Shown here: positions 47,515 through 56,391 of the stretch, piece by piece
How positions within the stretch are numbered: the stretch's first letter is position 1
Layout of the letters: each line of letters starts with the position of its first letter
NCBI RefSeq assembly: GCF_004366075.1
Contig: NZ_SODU01000001.1
Coordinates: forward strand, 248,001 to 312,000
Length of the DNA: 64,000 nucleotides
Direction of reading: 5' to 3'
From: Kribbella pratensis
GTDB taxonomy: Bacteria; Actinomycetota; Actinomycetes; Propionibacteriales; Kribbellaceae
Translations under genes and position numbers: made by a program
Notes under the pieces: generated by a model
What the model saw: only the letters and a program-made list of their open reading frames with translations
Told to the model about the DNA's origin: nothing
Databases searched by the model: none

Positions 47515-48366
47515 TCAGTCGGCTGCCGGCTGCGGAGCGCTCCAGCTCGCCAACAGCCGGAGACGATCCGCGGTGGGCGAGCCGGGCTCGACCTGGTAGA
47601 CGCACAGCGTCTGCTCGGCGTCGCCAGGTACCTGGAACGACTCGTACGCGAACTCCAGATCGCCCGCCACTGGGTGGTGATAGAGCTTCGCGCCGTGCGT
47701 CCGGCGCAGGACCCGGTGGTCGTTCCACCAGCCCGTGAACTCGGGGCATTGCAGCGTGAGTTCCCCGACGAGGTCGGCGAGCTGACGGTCGTTCGGGTGG
47801 CGGCCGGCTTCGAGCCGCAGCATCGCGACGGTCTCGGCCGCGATCCGTTCCCAGTCGCCGACCTGCTTGCGGGCCGCGGGATCGAGCAGGTAGTAGCGCG
47901 CGAGGTTACGGCGGGTCGCAGGCATCGCGTCGAAGTCCGTCAGGACCTCGCGGGCGAGCCGGTTGGTCGCGAGTACGTCGGTGCGCCGGCCGAGGATGAA
48001 CGCCGGGATGTGATCGAGCGTCTGCAGCATCAAGTACAGACCTGACCGGACCCGCTGAGGGCTTGCGGGAGTACGCCGGACCGGTGCCCGCCGCGTCAGA
48101 AGGTCGCTGAGGTGTTCGCGCTCGACCGCGTCGAGTTGGAGGGCGCGAGCAAGCGCGTCGAGCACCTCGGCCGACGGGTTGCCCGCCCGACCTTGCTCGA
48201 GCCGGGTGTAGTACTCCGTGCTGACGCCGGCCAACCGCGCGACCTCGTCACGACGCAGACCGGGGACGCGCCGCTTGCGCCCGTCCGCGGGCAGGCCGGC
48301 CTGGTCGGGTGCGATCGCGGCCCGCCGCGAGCGGAGGAAGTCGGCGATCTCGGTACTGCGCTCCAT
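47515..48366 (-). CDS. XRE-family regulator with MmyB-like ligand domain
   Basis: 283 residues from the ATG at 48366. The helix-turn-helix is RRDEVARLAGVSTEYYTRLEQGRAG with the RRVPGLRR element before it. The remainder (from about 100) is the MmyB-like domain with DVLATNRLAREVL and ARYYLLDPAAR, common in actinobacterial regulators that sit next to SDR genes. It probably controls the divergent SDR at 48548, through the sites at 48472-48503. Confidence 0.92.
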   Translation of the reverse strand: MERSTEIADFLRSRRAAIAPDQAGLPADGRKRRVPGLRRDEVARLAGVSTEYYTRLEQGRAGNPSAEVLDALARALQLDAVEREHLSDLLTRRAPVRRTPASPQRVRSGLYLMLQTLDHIPAFILGRRTDVLATNRLAREVLTDFDAMPATRRNLARYYLLDPAARKQVGDWERIAAETVAMLRLEAGRHPNDRQLADLVGELTLQCPEFTGWWNDHRVLRRTHGAKLYHHPVAGDLEFAYESFQVPGDAEQTLCVYQVEPGSPTADRLRLLASWSAPQPAAD

Positions 48367-48471
48367 GGCTCCAGTGTCTCGAACGCCGCGGCCGATCCGT
48401 GCTGCCAAGGTGGCCCTGCGGGTACCAGCTTCGCCGATACCTGCCCGGACAGGGGCTGCTCAGGCGCCCAA

Positions 48472-48503
48472 AACACCTTCTGTGACTGGTGTTCTGGAGT
48501 CAC
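48472..48503. promoter_or_regulatory. Two interleaved 6-10-6 inverted repeats
   Basis: AACACC-10-GGTGTT (48472-48493) and GTGACT-10-AGTCAC (48482-48503) have identical geometry and are offset by exactly 10 bp. They lie in the 181-bp gap between the XRE regulator and the SDR gene, about 45 bp before the latter. Good operator candidates for the XRE protein. Confidence 0.5.
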
Positions 48504-48547
48504 GGCCGGCAAGTCGCCGACCGAACCACCCTGGAAGGCAGCCAGAA

Positions 48548-49324
48548 ATGTCTGTGCAAGAAGAAGGCAAACCGCTCGCAGGCCGGGTCGCCGTCATCAC
48601 CGGCGCGTCGAGAGGCATCGGCGAGGCCGCGGCCGAGCATCTGGCCGGTCTGGGCGCGACCGTCGCGGTGTTTGCCCGGCGAGCGGATCGCCTTGGCGAG
48701 CTCGTCGCCCGGATCGAGAAGGACGGCGGCAGCGCCCTCGCCGTGACCGTCGACGTCACCGACGCTGCTGCGGTGCAGGCCGCAGCCGAGCGGGTCCAGG
48801 CCGAGCTGGGCGGCGCCGACCTGCTCTTCAACAACGCCGGTATCATGCTCCCCGCGCCCGTCGAGGAGCGCGCGACAGAGCAGTGGCAGCATCAGATCGA
48901 CCTGAACATCACCGGCCTGATGAACGCCATCGGCGCCTTCACCCCGCAGCTGGGTGCGGCCGGAGCCGAGCGCGGTGTCGCTGACCTGATCAACACATCG
49001 TCGATCGCGGCGCAGAACATCTTCCCGAACTTCGCCGTCTATTCGGGCACCAAGGCGTACGTCAGCCACCTGTCCCGGCACCTTCGCGCCGAACTCGGCC
49101 CGAAGAACGTCCGGGTCTCGGCGATCGAACCGGGCATCGTGGGCACCGAGCTGCAGAGCCACGTCACCGACGAGGGCGCACTGGAGTGGCTGGACGGGTC
49201 CAAGCAGACCATGGAGTGGCTGACGCCCGACGATGTCGCGCAGGCGGTCGGCTTCATCGCCACGCAGCCGCCCCGGGTCAACTTTCAGCAGGTCACGATC
49301 ATGCCGACGGCTCAGACCAGCTGA
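48548..49324 (+). CDS. SDR-family oxidoreductase
   Basis: 258 residues from the ATG at 48548. TGASRGIGEAAAEHL, NNAGI, the Ser of INTSSIA and YSGTK are the cofactor and catalytic motifs of a classical SDR. The C-terminus is shortened after the catalytic core. GGAAGG lies upstream. Substrate unknown. It is divergent from the XRE regulator and overlaps the convergent hydrolase by 26 bp. Confidence 0.9.
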   Translation: MSVQEEGKPLAGRVAVITGASRGIGEAAAEHLAGLGATVAVFARRADRLGELVARIEKDGGSALAVTVDVTDAAAVQAAAERVQAELGGADLLFNNAGIMLPAPVEERATEQWQHQIDLNITGLMNAIGAFTPQLGAAGAERGVADLINTSSIAAQNIFPNFAVYSGTKAYVSHLSRHLRAELGPKNVRVSAIEPGIVGTELQSHVTDEGALEWLDGSKQTMEWLTPDDVAQAVGFIATQPPRVNFQQVTIMPTAQTS

Positions 49325-50102
49325 GGCGTTGCAGCCATTCGCGGATCAAGGCGCCGAACAGCGCGGGTTGTTCCAGTTGGAGGTTGTGGCCGGCGACGTC
49401 CAGTACGGCGTACGTCGCCCGCGGGTAGTGGGGGAGCAGACCGAACTGGTCCTCGTACCCGGTCACGGCGTCCTGCCGGCCGCAGACGATGAGGGACGGT
49501 CCGTCGTACGGCGGACCGCTCTCCGGTGCCGTCGACAGTGCCCAGTTCTTCTGGATGCGTTCGAGCGCCGCCGTGTCGGCGACCTCGAGACCCGGCGCCA
49601 CGTCCGCGCGGTACGCCGCCAGCGCGTCGGCGGTCTGTACGACGGCCAGCTCGGTGAAGTCCTCGCCCTCGGTCAGCGACTCGAGAACGCCCGGCTCGGA
49701 CCGCAGAACGACGTGTTCGGGCAGCTTCCGGTCCTTGTGCCAGAGCGTGCCGATCGGGCAGATCAGTCCGATGCCCAGGATCTGCTCGGGCCGCTCCACG
49801 ACCAGGCCGCGGGCAAGATATCCGCCGTACGACTCGCCGATGAGCACGAACGGCTCGTCGCCGATCTGCTCGTCGATGAACGCGCGCACGGCCGCCATGA
49901 TGCCGTCGGAGCTGTCGATGTCGCCGGCCGGACTCCGACCCATCCCGGGCAGATCGGGGTAGAGGCGGCGGTAGCCGGGCAGCGCCGATGGTCCAGTGAA
50001 GATCGGCTCCAGGCAGCCGGTCATCAACCGGTGGTCCGGTGTCCAGCCGTGCAACGCGAGAACCGGTACGCCGTCGCCGAAGGACACATGGTGCAGGGTC
50101 AT
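49299..50102 (-). CDS. Alpha/beta hydrolase
   Basis: 267 residues from the ATG at 50102. Oxyanion region ALHGWTPDHR, nucleophile elbow GESYGG (Ser), and the late histidine in DVAGHNLQLEQP are visible, with PGMGRSP typical of the family. It is probably an esterase or epoxide hydrolase-like enzyme; substrate unknown. Divergent from the M24 gene over 44 bp and convergent with the SDR gene. Confidence 0.9.
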   Translation of the reverse strand: MTLHHVSFGDGVPVLALHGWTPDHRLMTGCLEPIFTGPSALPGYRRLYPDLPGMGRSPAGDIDSSDGIMAAVRAFIDEQIGDEPFVLIGESYGGYLARGLVVERPEQILGIGLICPIGTLWHKDRKLPEHVVLRSEPGVLESLTEGEDFTELAVVQTADALAAYRADVAPGLEVADTAALERIQKNWALSTAPESGPPYDGPSLIVCGRQDAVTGYEDQFGLLPHYPRATYAVLDVAGHNLQLEQPALFGALIREWLQRLSWSEPSA

Positions 50103-50146
50103 GGGGCAAGTTGTAGCAACCCCTCCCGACAGTTTTAGATTCAGGC

Positions 50147-51277
50147 ATGGCCCGTCGCTCAGCACTTCCTCCCGTCCATGATGTCGCCGTCCTCCGCGCC
50201 CGCCTCGACCGTGCCCGCGAGGCCGCGGCCGGCACCGGTCTGGTGATCACGCCAGGCTCCGATCTGCGCTACCTGATCGGTCAGCCCGGCGGCTCGCTCG
50301 AGCGCCTCACCACGCTGGTGATCCCGGCCGACGGCGCCCCGGCACTCGTCGTACCGAAGCTCGAAGCGCCCGGGTACGAGGATCTGCCCCTGGCGGAGCT
50401 GGGCGTCGACGTCATCACCTGGGTGGACGGCGTCGACCCGTACAACCTCGTGGCCGAGCGGCTGAGTGGCGCCGAGCGGGTCGCGGTGAGCGACTTCACG
50501 CCGGCGCTGCACGTCTTCGGGTTCCGGGACGCGTTGCCGAAGGCCGAGCAGGTGCTGGCCGGGCCGATCGTCCGTGAGTTGCGGATGCGGAAGGACGCGG
50601 CGGAGATCGAGGCGCTGCGGAAGGCGGGCGCGGCGATCGACCGGGTGCACGCCCGCGTCGGGGAGTGGCTGCGTCCCGGCCGGACCGAGGCCGAGGTCGG
50701 TGCCGACATCGAGGCCGCGATCGTCGAGGAAGGCCACACCGGGGCGGACTTCGTGATCGTCGGCAGCGGCCCGAACGGCGCGAGCCCGCACCACGCCCTG
50801 TCCGGCCGCGTGATCGAGACCGGCGACGTCGTGGTCGTCGACATCGGCGGTCCGGTTGCCGAGGGCTACAACTCCGACTCCACGCGGACGTACGCCGTCG
50901 GTACGCCGCGGGACGCAGACGTCGCCGCGACGTACGCCGTACTGCAGGAGGCGCAGCAGGCCGCGGTGGAGGCTGTTCGGCCCGGTGCGACCGCGGAGTC
51001 GATCGACGCCGCCGCCCGGGACGTCATCGCGGCGGCGGGCTTCGGCGACTACTTCATCCACCGGACCGGCCACGGGATCGGGCTGGACGTCCACGAGGAG
51101 CCGTACATCGTCGCGGGCAACGACCTGCCGCTGGAGCCCGGTATGGCGTTCAGCGTCGAGCCGGGCATCTACCAGGCCGGTCGCTGGGGTGCGCGGATCG
51201 AGGACATCGTCGTGGTGACGGCGGACGGCGTCGAATCGATGAACAACCAGCCGCACGACCTGGTCGTTCTGACCTAA
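50147..51277 (+). CDS. M24-family metallopeptidase (Xaa-Pro aminopeptidase/dipeptidase)
   Basis: 376 residues. N-terminal creatinase-like domain (about 1-140) and the pita-bread catalytic domain (about 150-376). The metal ligands are in VVDIGGP (Asp), DSTRTY (Asp), HRTGHGIGLDVHEEP (His), FSVEPGIY (Glu) and ARIEDIVVV (Glu). It should remove an N-terminal residue from peptides ending in proline at position two, in the cytosol. The TAGATT -10 box ends 5 bases before the ATG. It converges on the GlxA-type regulator with a 4-bp overlap. Confidence 0.94.
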   Translation: MARRSALPPVHDVAVLRARLDRAREAAAGTGLVITPGSDLRYLIGQPGGSLERLTTLVIPADGAPALVVPKLEAPGYEDLPLAELGVDVITWVDGVDPYNLVAERLSGAERVAVSDFTPALHVFGFRDALPKAEQVLAGPIVRELRMRKDAAEIEALRKAGAAIDRVHARVGEWLRPGRTEAEVGADIEAAIVEEGHTGADFVIVGSGPNGASPHHALSGRVIETGDVVVVDIGGPVAEGYNSDSTRTYAVGTPRDADVAATYAVLQEAQQAAVEAVRPGATAESIDAAARDVIAAAGFGDYFIHRTGHGIGLDVHEEPYIVAGNDLPLEPGMAFSVEPGIYQAGRWGARIEDIVVVTADGVESMNNQPHDLVVLT

Positions 51278-52254
51278 CCCGCCCGGAACGTCTTGCGGTA
51301 GGCGAGTGGAGAGACGCCCAGCTCGGACCGTAGGTGGTGTCGGAGGGACGCCGCCGTACCCAGGCCGGCCTCCTCGGCGACGCGGTCGACCGAGAGGTCG
51401 GTGGTCTCGAGCAGTTGGCACGCGTGCCGCACGCGCTGCTGCAGCAGCCAGGTGCCGGGCGACTGTCCGGTCTCCGACTTGAAGCGCCGGCTGAACGTAC
51501 GCACACTCATCCGCGCATGCTCCGCCATCGCCGCGAGACTGATGTCCTCACCGAGCCGTTCGAGGGCCCAGGCCCGCGTCGGCGACGTACCCTCACTGCC
51601 TTCCTCGGGTACGGCGCGCTCGATGTACTGCGACTGCCCGCCGTCGCGCCACGGAGGTACGACGCAGTGCCGGGCGGCCCGGTTGGCGACCTCGCTGCCG
51701 AAGTCGCGGCGGATCAGGTGCAGGCAGAGATCGACGCCCGCGGCCAGGCCGGCCGACGTGAGTACATCGCCGTCGTCGATGAACAGCTTGTCCTCGTCGA
51801 GCTTCACCTGCGGGTACACGCTGCGGAACAACTCGGCCCGTCGCCAGTGTGTCGTCGCGGGCCGCCCGTCCAGGTAGCCGGCCGCGCCGAGGACGAACGC
51901 CCCCGTGCAGATCGAGGCGATCCGCGTACCCGGGCGGACGGTGGCGAGAGCGGCGGCCAGGTCGTCGGGCAGCGTGCCTTCGTACCGCGGCTGGGGGATG
52001 TAGGTTCCTGGGACGATCACCGTGTCCGCCTCGGCGAGCGCCTCGGGGCCGTGGTCCGGGACGAGGCTGAACCCGGCACCGGCCCGCACCGGTCCGCCGA
52101 GTCCGCAGATGCGGACGTCGTACAACTTGGTGCCGTCGGCCTTGGTGGCGGCACCCAGGACCGTCGGCGGGATCGTCAGGTCGAACCCGACGACCGGCTC
52201 GAGCGCGAGGACGGCGACCACGTGCGGACCGACGGCGGCCAGATGACGACTCAT
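51274..52254 (-). CDS. GlxA-family transcriptional regulator (DJ-1/PfpI + AraC)
   Basis: 326 residues from the ATG at 52254; an ATG at 52272 is possible. The N-terminal DJ-1/PfpI-like domain (about 10-185; SICTGAFVLGAAGYLDG has the nucleophile-type Cys) precedes an AraC double helix-turn-helix (SLAAMAEHARMSVRTFSRRF and DRVAEEAGLGTAASLRHHL). Such proteins control amino-acid or one-carbon metabolism in some actinobacteria. It is divergent from the MFS gene over 71 bp, its most likely target. Confidence 0.92.
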   Translation of the reverse strand: MSRHLAAVGPHVVAVLALEPVVGFDLTIPPTVLGAATKADGTKLYDVRICGLGGPVRAGAGFSLVPDHGPEALAEADTVIVPGTYIPQPRYEGTLPDDLAAALATVRPGTRIASICTGAFVLGAAGYLDGRPATTHWRRAELFRSVYPQVKLDEDKLFIDDGDVLTSAGLAAGVDLCLHLIRRDFGSEVANRAARHCVVPPWRDGGQSQYIERAVPEEGSEGTSPTRAWALERLGEDISLAAMAEHARMSVRTFSRRFKSETGQSPGTWLLQQRVRHACQLLETTDLSVDRVAEEAGLGTAASLRHHLRSELGVSPLAYRKTFRAG

Positions 52255-52292
52255 GGCCACATCTTGACACATGTTGGCTATCTGGCCACTAG

Positions 52293-52308
52293 TTCGATGA
52301 CGATCGAA
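52293..52308. promoter_or_regulatory. Inverted repeat TTCGAT-4-ATCGAA before MFS gene
   Basis: Six-base perfect arms with a GACG spacer lie 17 bp before the MFS start in the GlxA/MFS divergent gap. Candidate operator, short enough to arise by chance. Confidence 0.35.
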
Positions 52309-52325
52309 CCCTCATCCTTGATCGG

Positions 52326-53600
52326 GTGACGCAGATTCTAGAGACGAAGAAGGCCCCCAGGGTGCACCTGGCCTGGGCGGTCGCTGTGGTCGGGTTCGTG
52401 ACGCTGATCGGCGCGGCCGGGTTCCGGTCGGTGCCGAGTGTGCTGCTCGATCCGCTGCACGAGGAGTTCGGGTGGTCGCACGCGACGATCTCGGCGGCGG
52501 TGTCGATCAACCTGCTGCTGTTCGGTGGGATCTCGCCGTTCGCCGCCGCGCTGATGGACCGGCTCGGGCTGCGGAAGGTGGTCAGCGGTGCACTGGTCCT
52601 GATCGCGCTGGGCAGCGGCCTGACCGTGTTCATGACCGCGTCCTGGCAACTGCTGCTCTGCTGGGGCCTTCTGGTCGGCGTCGGCACCGGGTCGATGTCG
52701 ATGACCTTCGTAGCGACGATCACCGGGCGCTGGTTCGTGCACCGTCGCGGCCTGGTGACCGGGATCCTCACAGCGGCCGGTGCTACCGGTCAGCTGATCT
52801 TCCTGCCACTGATCGCCTCGCTGGCGTCGAACTACGGCTGGCGGGTGCCTGCGCTCGTAGCGGCCGGTGCGGCGTTGGCCGTCGTACCGCTGGTGCTGTT
52901 GTTCCTGCGGGACTACCCGAGTGACGTCGGGCTGCGTGCGTACGGCGCCCCGGAGGGCAGTACGGCGGGGCAGCGGGTGGAGACGACCGGTAGTAGTGCC
53001 ATGCGAGCGCTCAACGCCCTGCGCATGGCGGCCCGGCGTCCCGCGTTCTGGATGCTGGCGGGCGGGTTCGCGATCTGTGGCGCCTCGACGAACGGTCTGG
53101 TCGGCACGCACTTCGTGACGGCAGCGCACGACCACGGCATGCCCGCTACGACTGCTGCGTCGCTGCTGGCGCTAGTAGGCGTGTTCGACGTGGGCGGGAC
53201 GATCTTCTCCGGGTACCTGACCGACCGGTGGGACCCGCGGTACCTGCTCATCGCCTACTACTCGCTGCGCGGCCTGTCGCTGCTGGTGCTGCCGTCGCTG
53301 CTCGGACCGACCGCTGCGCCGAGCACCTGGGTGTTCATCATCTTCTACGGCCTGGACTGGGTAGCGACCGTGCCGCCGACCGTGGCGCTGTGCCGCGAGT
53401 GGTTCGGCGAGGACGGGCCGATCGTGTTCGGCTGGGTGTTCGCGTCGCACCAGGTCGGTGCGGCGCTGGCCGCGACCGGCGCCGGGGCGATCCGGGACGC
53501 GCAAGGCAGCTACAACCTCGCGTGGTACCTGGCCGGCGGGCTCTGCGCGGCGGCCGCGTTGATGTCCGCGAGCATCGGTCGCCGCCTCGTAACCGCCTGA
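52326..53600 (+). CDS. MFS transporter
   Basis: 424 residues from the GTG at 52326, about 12 helices. The loop region AALMDRLGLRKVVSGALVL and the mid-protein long loop are standard MFS. It resembles oxalate/formate-antiporter-type monocarboxylate carriers, but the substrate is unassigned. Divergent from the GlxA regulator and 46 bp upstream of soxR in the same direction. Confidence 0.9.
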   Translation: MTQILETKKAPRVHLAWAVAVVGFVTLIGAAGFRSVPSVLLDPLHEEFGWSHATISAAVSINLLLFGGISPFAAALMDRLGLRKVVSGALVLIALGSGLTVFMTASWQLLLCWGLLVGVGTGSMSMTFVATITGRWFVHRRGLVTGILTAAGATGQLIFLPLIASLASNYGWRVPALVAAGAALAVVPLVLLFLRDYPSDVGLRAYGAPEGSTAGQRVETTGSSAMRALNALRMAARRPAFWMLAGGFAICGASTNGLVGTHFVTAAHDHGMPATTAASLLALVGVFDVGGTIFSGYLTDRWDPRYLLIAYYSLRGLSLLVLPSLLGPTAAPSTWVFIIFYGLDWVATVPPTVALCREWFGEDGPIVFGWVFASHQVGAALAATGAGAIRDAQGSYNLAWYLAGGLCAAAALMSASIGRRLVTA

Positions 53601-53613
53601 CTCTTTCCGCTAG

Positions 53614-53631
53614 CCTCGATCTAAGTTGAGG
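53614..53631. promoter_or_regulatory. SoxR box upstream of soxR
   Basis: CCTCGATCTAAGTTGAGG matches the E. coli SoxR box CCTCAAGTTAACTTGAGG at 14 of 18 positions, with conserved outer CCTC and GAGG. It lies 15 bp before the soxR ATG, pointing to autoregulation. Flanking -35 and -10 hexamers with the 19-bp MerR spacing could not be assigned. Confidence 0.65.
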
Positions 53632-53646
53632 TTGAAGGGATGAGCG

Positions 53647-54126
53647 ATGGACATCGAGCCGGGTGAGTTGACGGTCGGGCAGCTGTCGCAACGCAGCGGC
53701 GTGGCGATCTCGGCTCTGCATTTCTACGAGCGGCAGGGGCTGATCCTCAGTCGCCGTACGTCGGGGAACCAGCGTCGCTACAAGCGGGACACGTTGCGCC
53801 GGGTGGCGTTGGTCAGGATCGCCCAGCGGGTCGGCGTACCGCTCGCGGAGGTGGCCGCGATCCTGAAGTTGCTCCCGGAGAACCGTACGCCGACGCGTGC
53901 CGACTGGGAGCGCATCTCGGAGTGCTGGCAGGCCGAGCTCGACCGCCGCATCGTGCACCTCGAACAACTCCGCGACGACTTCAAGGACTGCGTCGGCTGC
54001 GGCTGCCTCTCCATCGACCGCTGCGCCTTGGCCAACCCCCACGACACCCTCGCCACCACAGGCCCCGGCCCCCGCCGCCTGGTCGCCACCACCGGAGAAC
54101 CCTGCCACCCCGGCAAATGCGCCTAG
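53647..54126 (+). CDS. soxR: Redox-sensing MerR-family regulator SoxR
   Basis: 159 residues. MerR-type helix-turn-helix (VGQLSQRSGVAISALHFYERQGL), coiled coil linker, then the [2Fe-2S] cluster cysteines Cys115, Cys118, Cys120 and Cys126 (CVGCGCLSIDRC, the CX2CXCX5C pattern). In actinobacteria SoxR responds to redox-active antibiotics and compounds rather than to superoxide. A SoxR box lies just upstream. The C-terminus has one further Cys pair (EPCHPGKCA), as in many actinobacterial members. Confidence 0.96.
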   Translation: MDIEPGELTVGQLSQRSGVAISALHFYERQGLILSRRTSGNQRRYKRDTLRRVALVRIAQRVGVPLAEVAAILKLLPENRTPTRADWERISECWQAELDRRIVHLEQLRDDFKDCVGCGCLSIDRCALANPHDTLATTGPGPRRLVATTGEPCHPGKCA

Positions 54127-54264
54127 TCCCACCGCACCGCCTCGCGCTACCGACGCGGGTCGGGAGGGGTTGGAGGCCGGCGCGCGGGGAGTTGGATCGG
54201 GTTGTCCACAGGGTGGGCGGCAGGCGCGCGCGGAATGGGGGTGGGGGCGTCTAGTGTCGTCGGC

Positions 54265-56391
54265 ATGGGCGAGACTGCGGCGATGCTGACTCTGACCGAC
54301 GACCGGGCGAAGGTTGCGGGTGACCTGATCCGGGCGATCGCGGGCGACGAGGCGCGGCTGCGGACGGATCAGGAGACCGCTGTTGCCGCGTTGTGCGAGG
54401 CGGCCGCGCGGGTGCTCGTGGTCCAGGCGACCGGCTGGGGGAAGTCCGCGGTCTACTGGGCCGCGACGGCGATCCGGCGGGCTGAGGGGTTCGGCCCGAC
54501 GCTCGTGGTCTCACCGCTGCTCTCGTTGATGCGTGACCAGGTCGCCGCGGCCGGCCGTGCAGGGCTCCGCGCCGCCACGCTCAACTCGAACAACATCGAC
54601 GAGTGGTCGAGCATCGAGCACGATCTACGCTCCGGTGCGGTCGACGTACTGCTGGTCTCCCCGGAGCGCCTGGCGAACCCGGGCTTCGGACGGCGCGTGC
54701 TGGACGGCCTGGCCGGGCAGATCGGTCTGCTGGTCATCGACGAAGCGCACGCGGTGTCGGACTGGGGTCACGACTTCCGCCCGGACTATCGCCGGGTGTC
54801 CGAGGTGCTGCAGCAGCTGAACCCGAAGACACCGGTGCTGGCGACGACAGCGACGGCCAACTCGCGCGTGACGGAGGACGTCGCGAAGCAGCTCGGCGAG
54901 TCCACCTTGGTGCTGCGTGGTCCGCTGGCGCGATCGAGTCTGCAGCTCGCGGTGGTGGATGCGCTGTCACCGCTGGATCGGTTCGCGTGGGTCGTCGACG
55001 TCCTGCCGACGCTTCCCGGGTCAGGGATCGTGTACGCGTTGACGGTGGCCGACGCGCAGCGGCTGGCTGCGGTGATCCAGGAGGTCCACGGGCCAGATGT
55101 CCCGGTCGCGGCGTACACAGGTCAGCTGGAGGCGGGGGAGCGGGAGCGGCTCGAGGACGCGCTGCGCGCCAACCAGCTGAAGGCGCTGATCGCGACCTCG
55201 GCGTTGGGAATGGGGTACGACAAGCCGGACCTCGGTTTCGTGGTGCATGTCGGGTCGCCGCCCTCACCGGTCTCGTACTACCAGCAGGTCGGCCGTGCAG
55301 GGCGCGGCATCGACCATGCGGTGGTGGCGTTGCTGCCGTCCGACGCGGACGCGGGCGTCTGGGACTACTTCGCGACCGCGACGATCCCGGTGCCCGAGAA
55401 CGTGCAGCGCTTGCTGCGGGCGCTGGAGAGCTACGGACCGGATCAACCCGCGACCGTGCCGGCGTTGGAGGCCGAGACCGGACTGCGCCGGACCCGGGTC
55501 GAGCTGATGCTGAAACAGCTCGCCGTGGACGGAGCCGTCGACAGGGTCGAGCGCGGATGGGTCCGGACCGGTGCCGAGTGGACGTTCGACGCGGCGCACT
55601 ACGACGGCATCGTGTCCGTACGGCGGCGCGAGGCCGACATCATGCGCGCGTACACCCGCGGCGATCGTTGTCTGATGCAACTTCTCCAGGAGTCGCTGGA
55701 CGATCCGTCGGCGGAGCCCTGCGGCCGGTGCTCGGTGTGCCTGGGCGCGTTGCCCGAGCCGTTGGTGGAGCGGCCCGATCCGGAGACCGTCGCGACGATC
55801 ACGCGGTCGCTGCGCGGCGAGGTCCACGTGCTGGAGACGCGGAAGATGTGGCCGGGCGGTGCGTTCGGCGCCCGCGGGAAGATCCCACCCGCCCTCTCCG
55901 CCGAGCCGGGCCGCATCATCGTGTACGCCGACGCGCCCGAGTGGCGCGAGGTTTTGCAGGGTGCATTCAACGGATCGCCCGCCCCTGAGGCAGTCGAGGC
56001 GTTGCAGGCCGGTGCGGTCGCGGCGCTCTCCCGATGGCGTGGTTCGTGGTCGGCTCGGCCCGATGTCGTCGTACCGCTTGCTGCCGGGGGTTATCGGGAC
56101 CTCACGTCCGCGGTTGCGGATCACGTTGCCGGGGTCGGCCGGTTGGAGCGAGCGGAGTTGACCATCGACCGGACCGGCTACACCGACGACCTGTCGTCGG
56201 CCGAGGAGGCGAAGGTCTGGCGGGACGGTCTCCAGGTGGACGGCGTCACCGCCCAGGCCGTCACAGCACGCACTGTGCTCCTCCTCGTCGACTCCACGTC
56301 GTCACAGTGGCCGGTCACGGTAGCCGCGGCGAAACTGCGTGAAGCAGGCGCCGCGGCTGTTCTCCCGCTGGTGATCCACAAGCGTCCTTAG
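54265..56391 (+). CDS. RecQ-family DNA helicase with phosphoribosyltransferase-like C-terminus
   Basis: 708 residues from the ATG at 54265; TAGTGT (54252-54257) is 7 bases upstream. Helicase motifs: Walker A QATGWGKSAVYW (about 55-65), DEAH at 159-162 with SDWGHDFRPDYRR typical of RecQ, TTATAN and the QVGRAGRG. A zinc-binding CGRCSVCLG follows. The last part (from about 560) is not a RecQ HRDC domain; its end (TVLLLVDSTSSQWPVTVAAAKL, then AAVLPLVIHK) looks like the phosphoribosyltransferase motif. It unwinds DNA for recombination or repair. Confidence 0.92.
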   Translation: MGETAAMLTLTDDRAKVAGDLIRAIAGDEARLRTDQETAVAALCEAAARVLVVQATGWGKSAVYWAATAIRRAEGFGPTLVVSPLLSLMRDQVAAAGRAGLRAATLNSNNIDEWSSIEHDLRSGAVDVLLVSPERLANPGFGRRVLDGLAGQIGLLVIDEAHAVSDWGHDFRPDYRRVSEVLQQLNPKTPVLATTATANSRVTEDVAKQLGESTLVLRGPLARSSLQLAVVDALSPLDRFAWVVDVLPTLPGSGIVYALTVADAQRLAAVIQEVHGPDVPVAAYTGQLEAGERERLEDALRANQLKALIATSALGMGYDKPDLGFVVHVGSPPSPVSYYQQVGRAGRGIDHAVVALLPSDADAGVWDYFATATIPVPENVQRLLRALESYGPDQPATVPALEAETGLRRTRVELMLKQLAVDGAVDRVERGWVRTGAEWTFDAAHYDGIVSVRRREADIMRAYTRGDRCLMQLLQESLDDPSAEPCGRCSVCLGALPEPLVERPDPETVATITRSLRGEVHVLETRKMWPGGAFGARGKIPPALSAEPGRIIVYADAPEWREVLQGAFNGSPAPEAVEALQAGAVAALSRWRGSWSARPDVVVPLAAGGYRDLTSAVADHVAGVGRLERAELTIDRTGYTDDLSSAEEAKVWRDGLQVDGVTAQAVTARTVLLLVDSTSSQWPVTVAAAKLREAGAAAVLPLVIHKRP

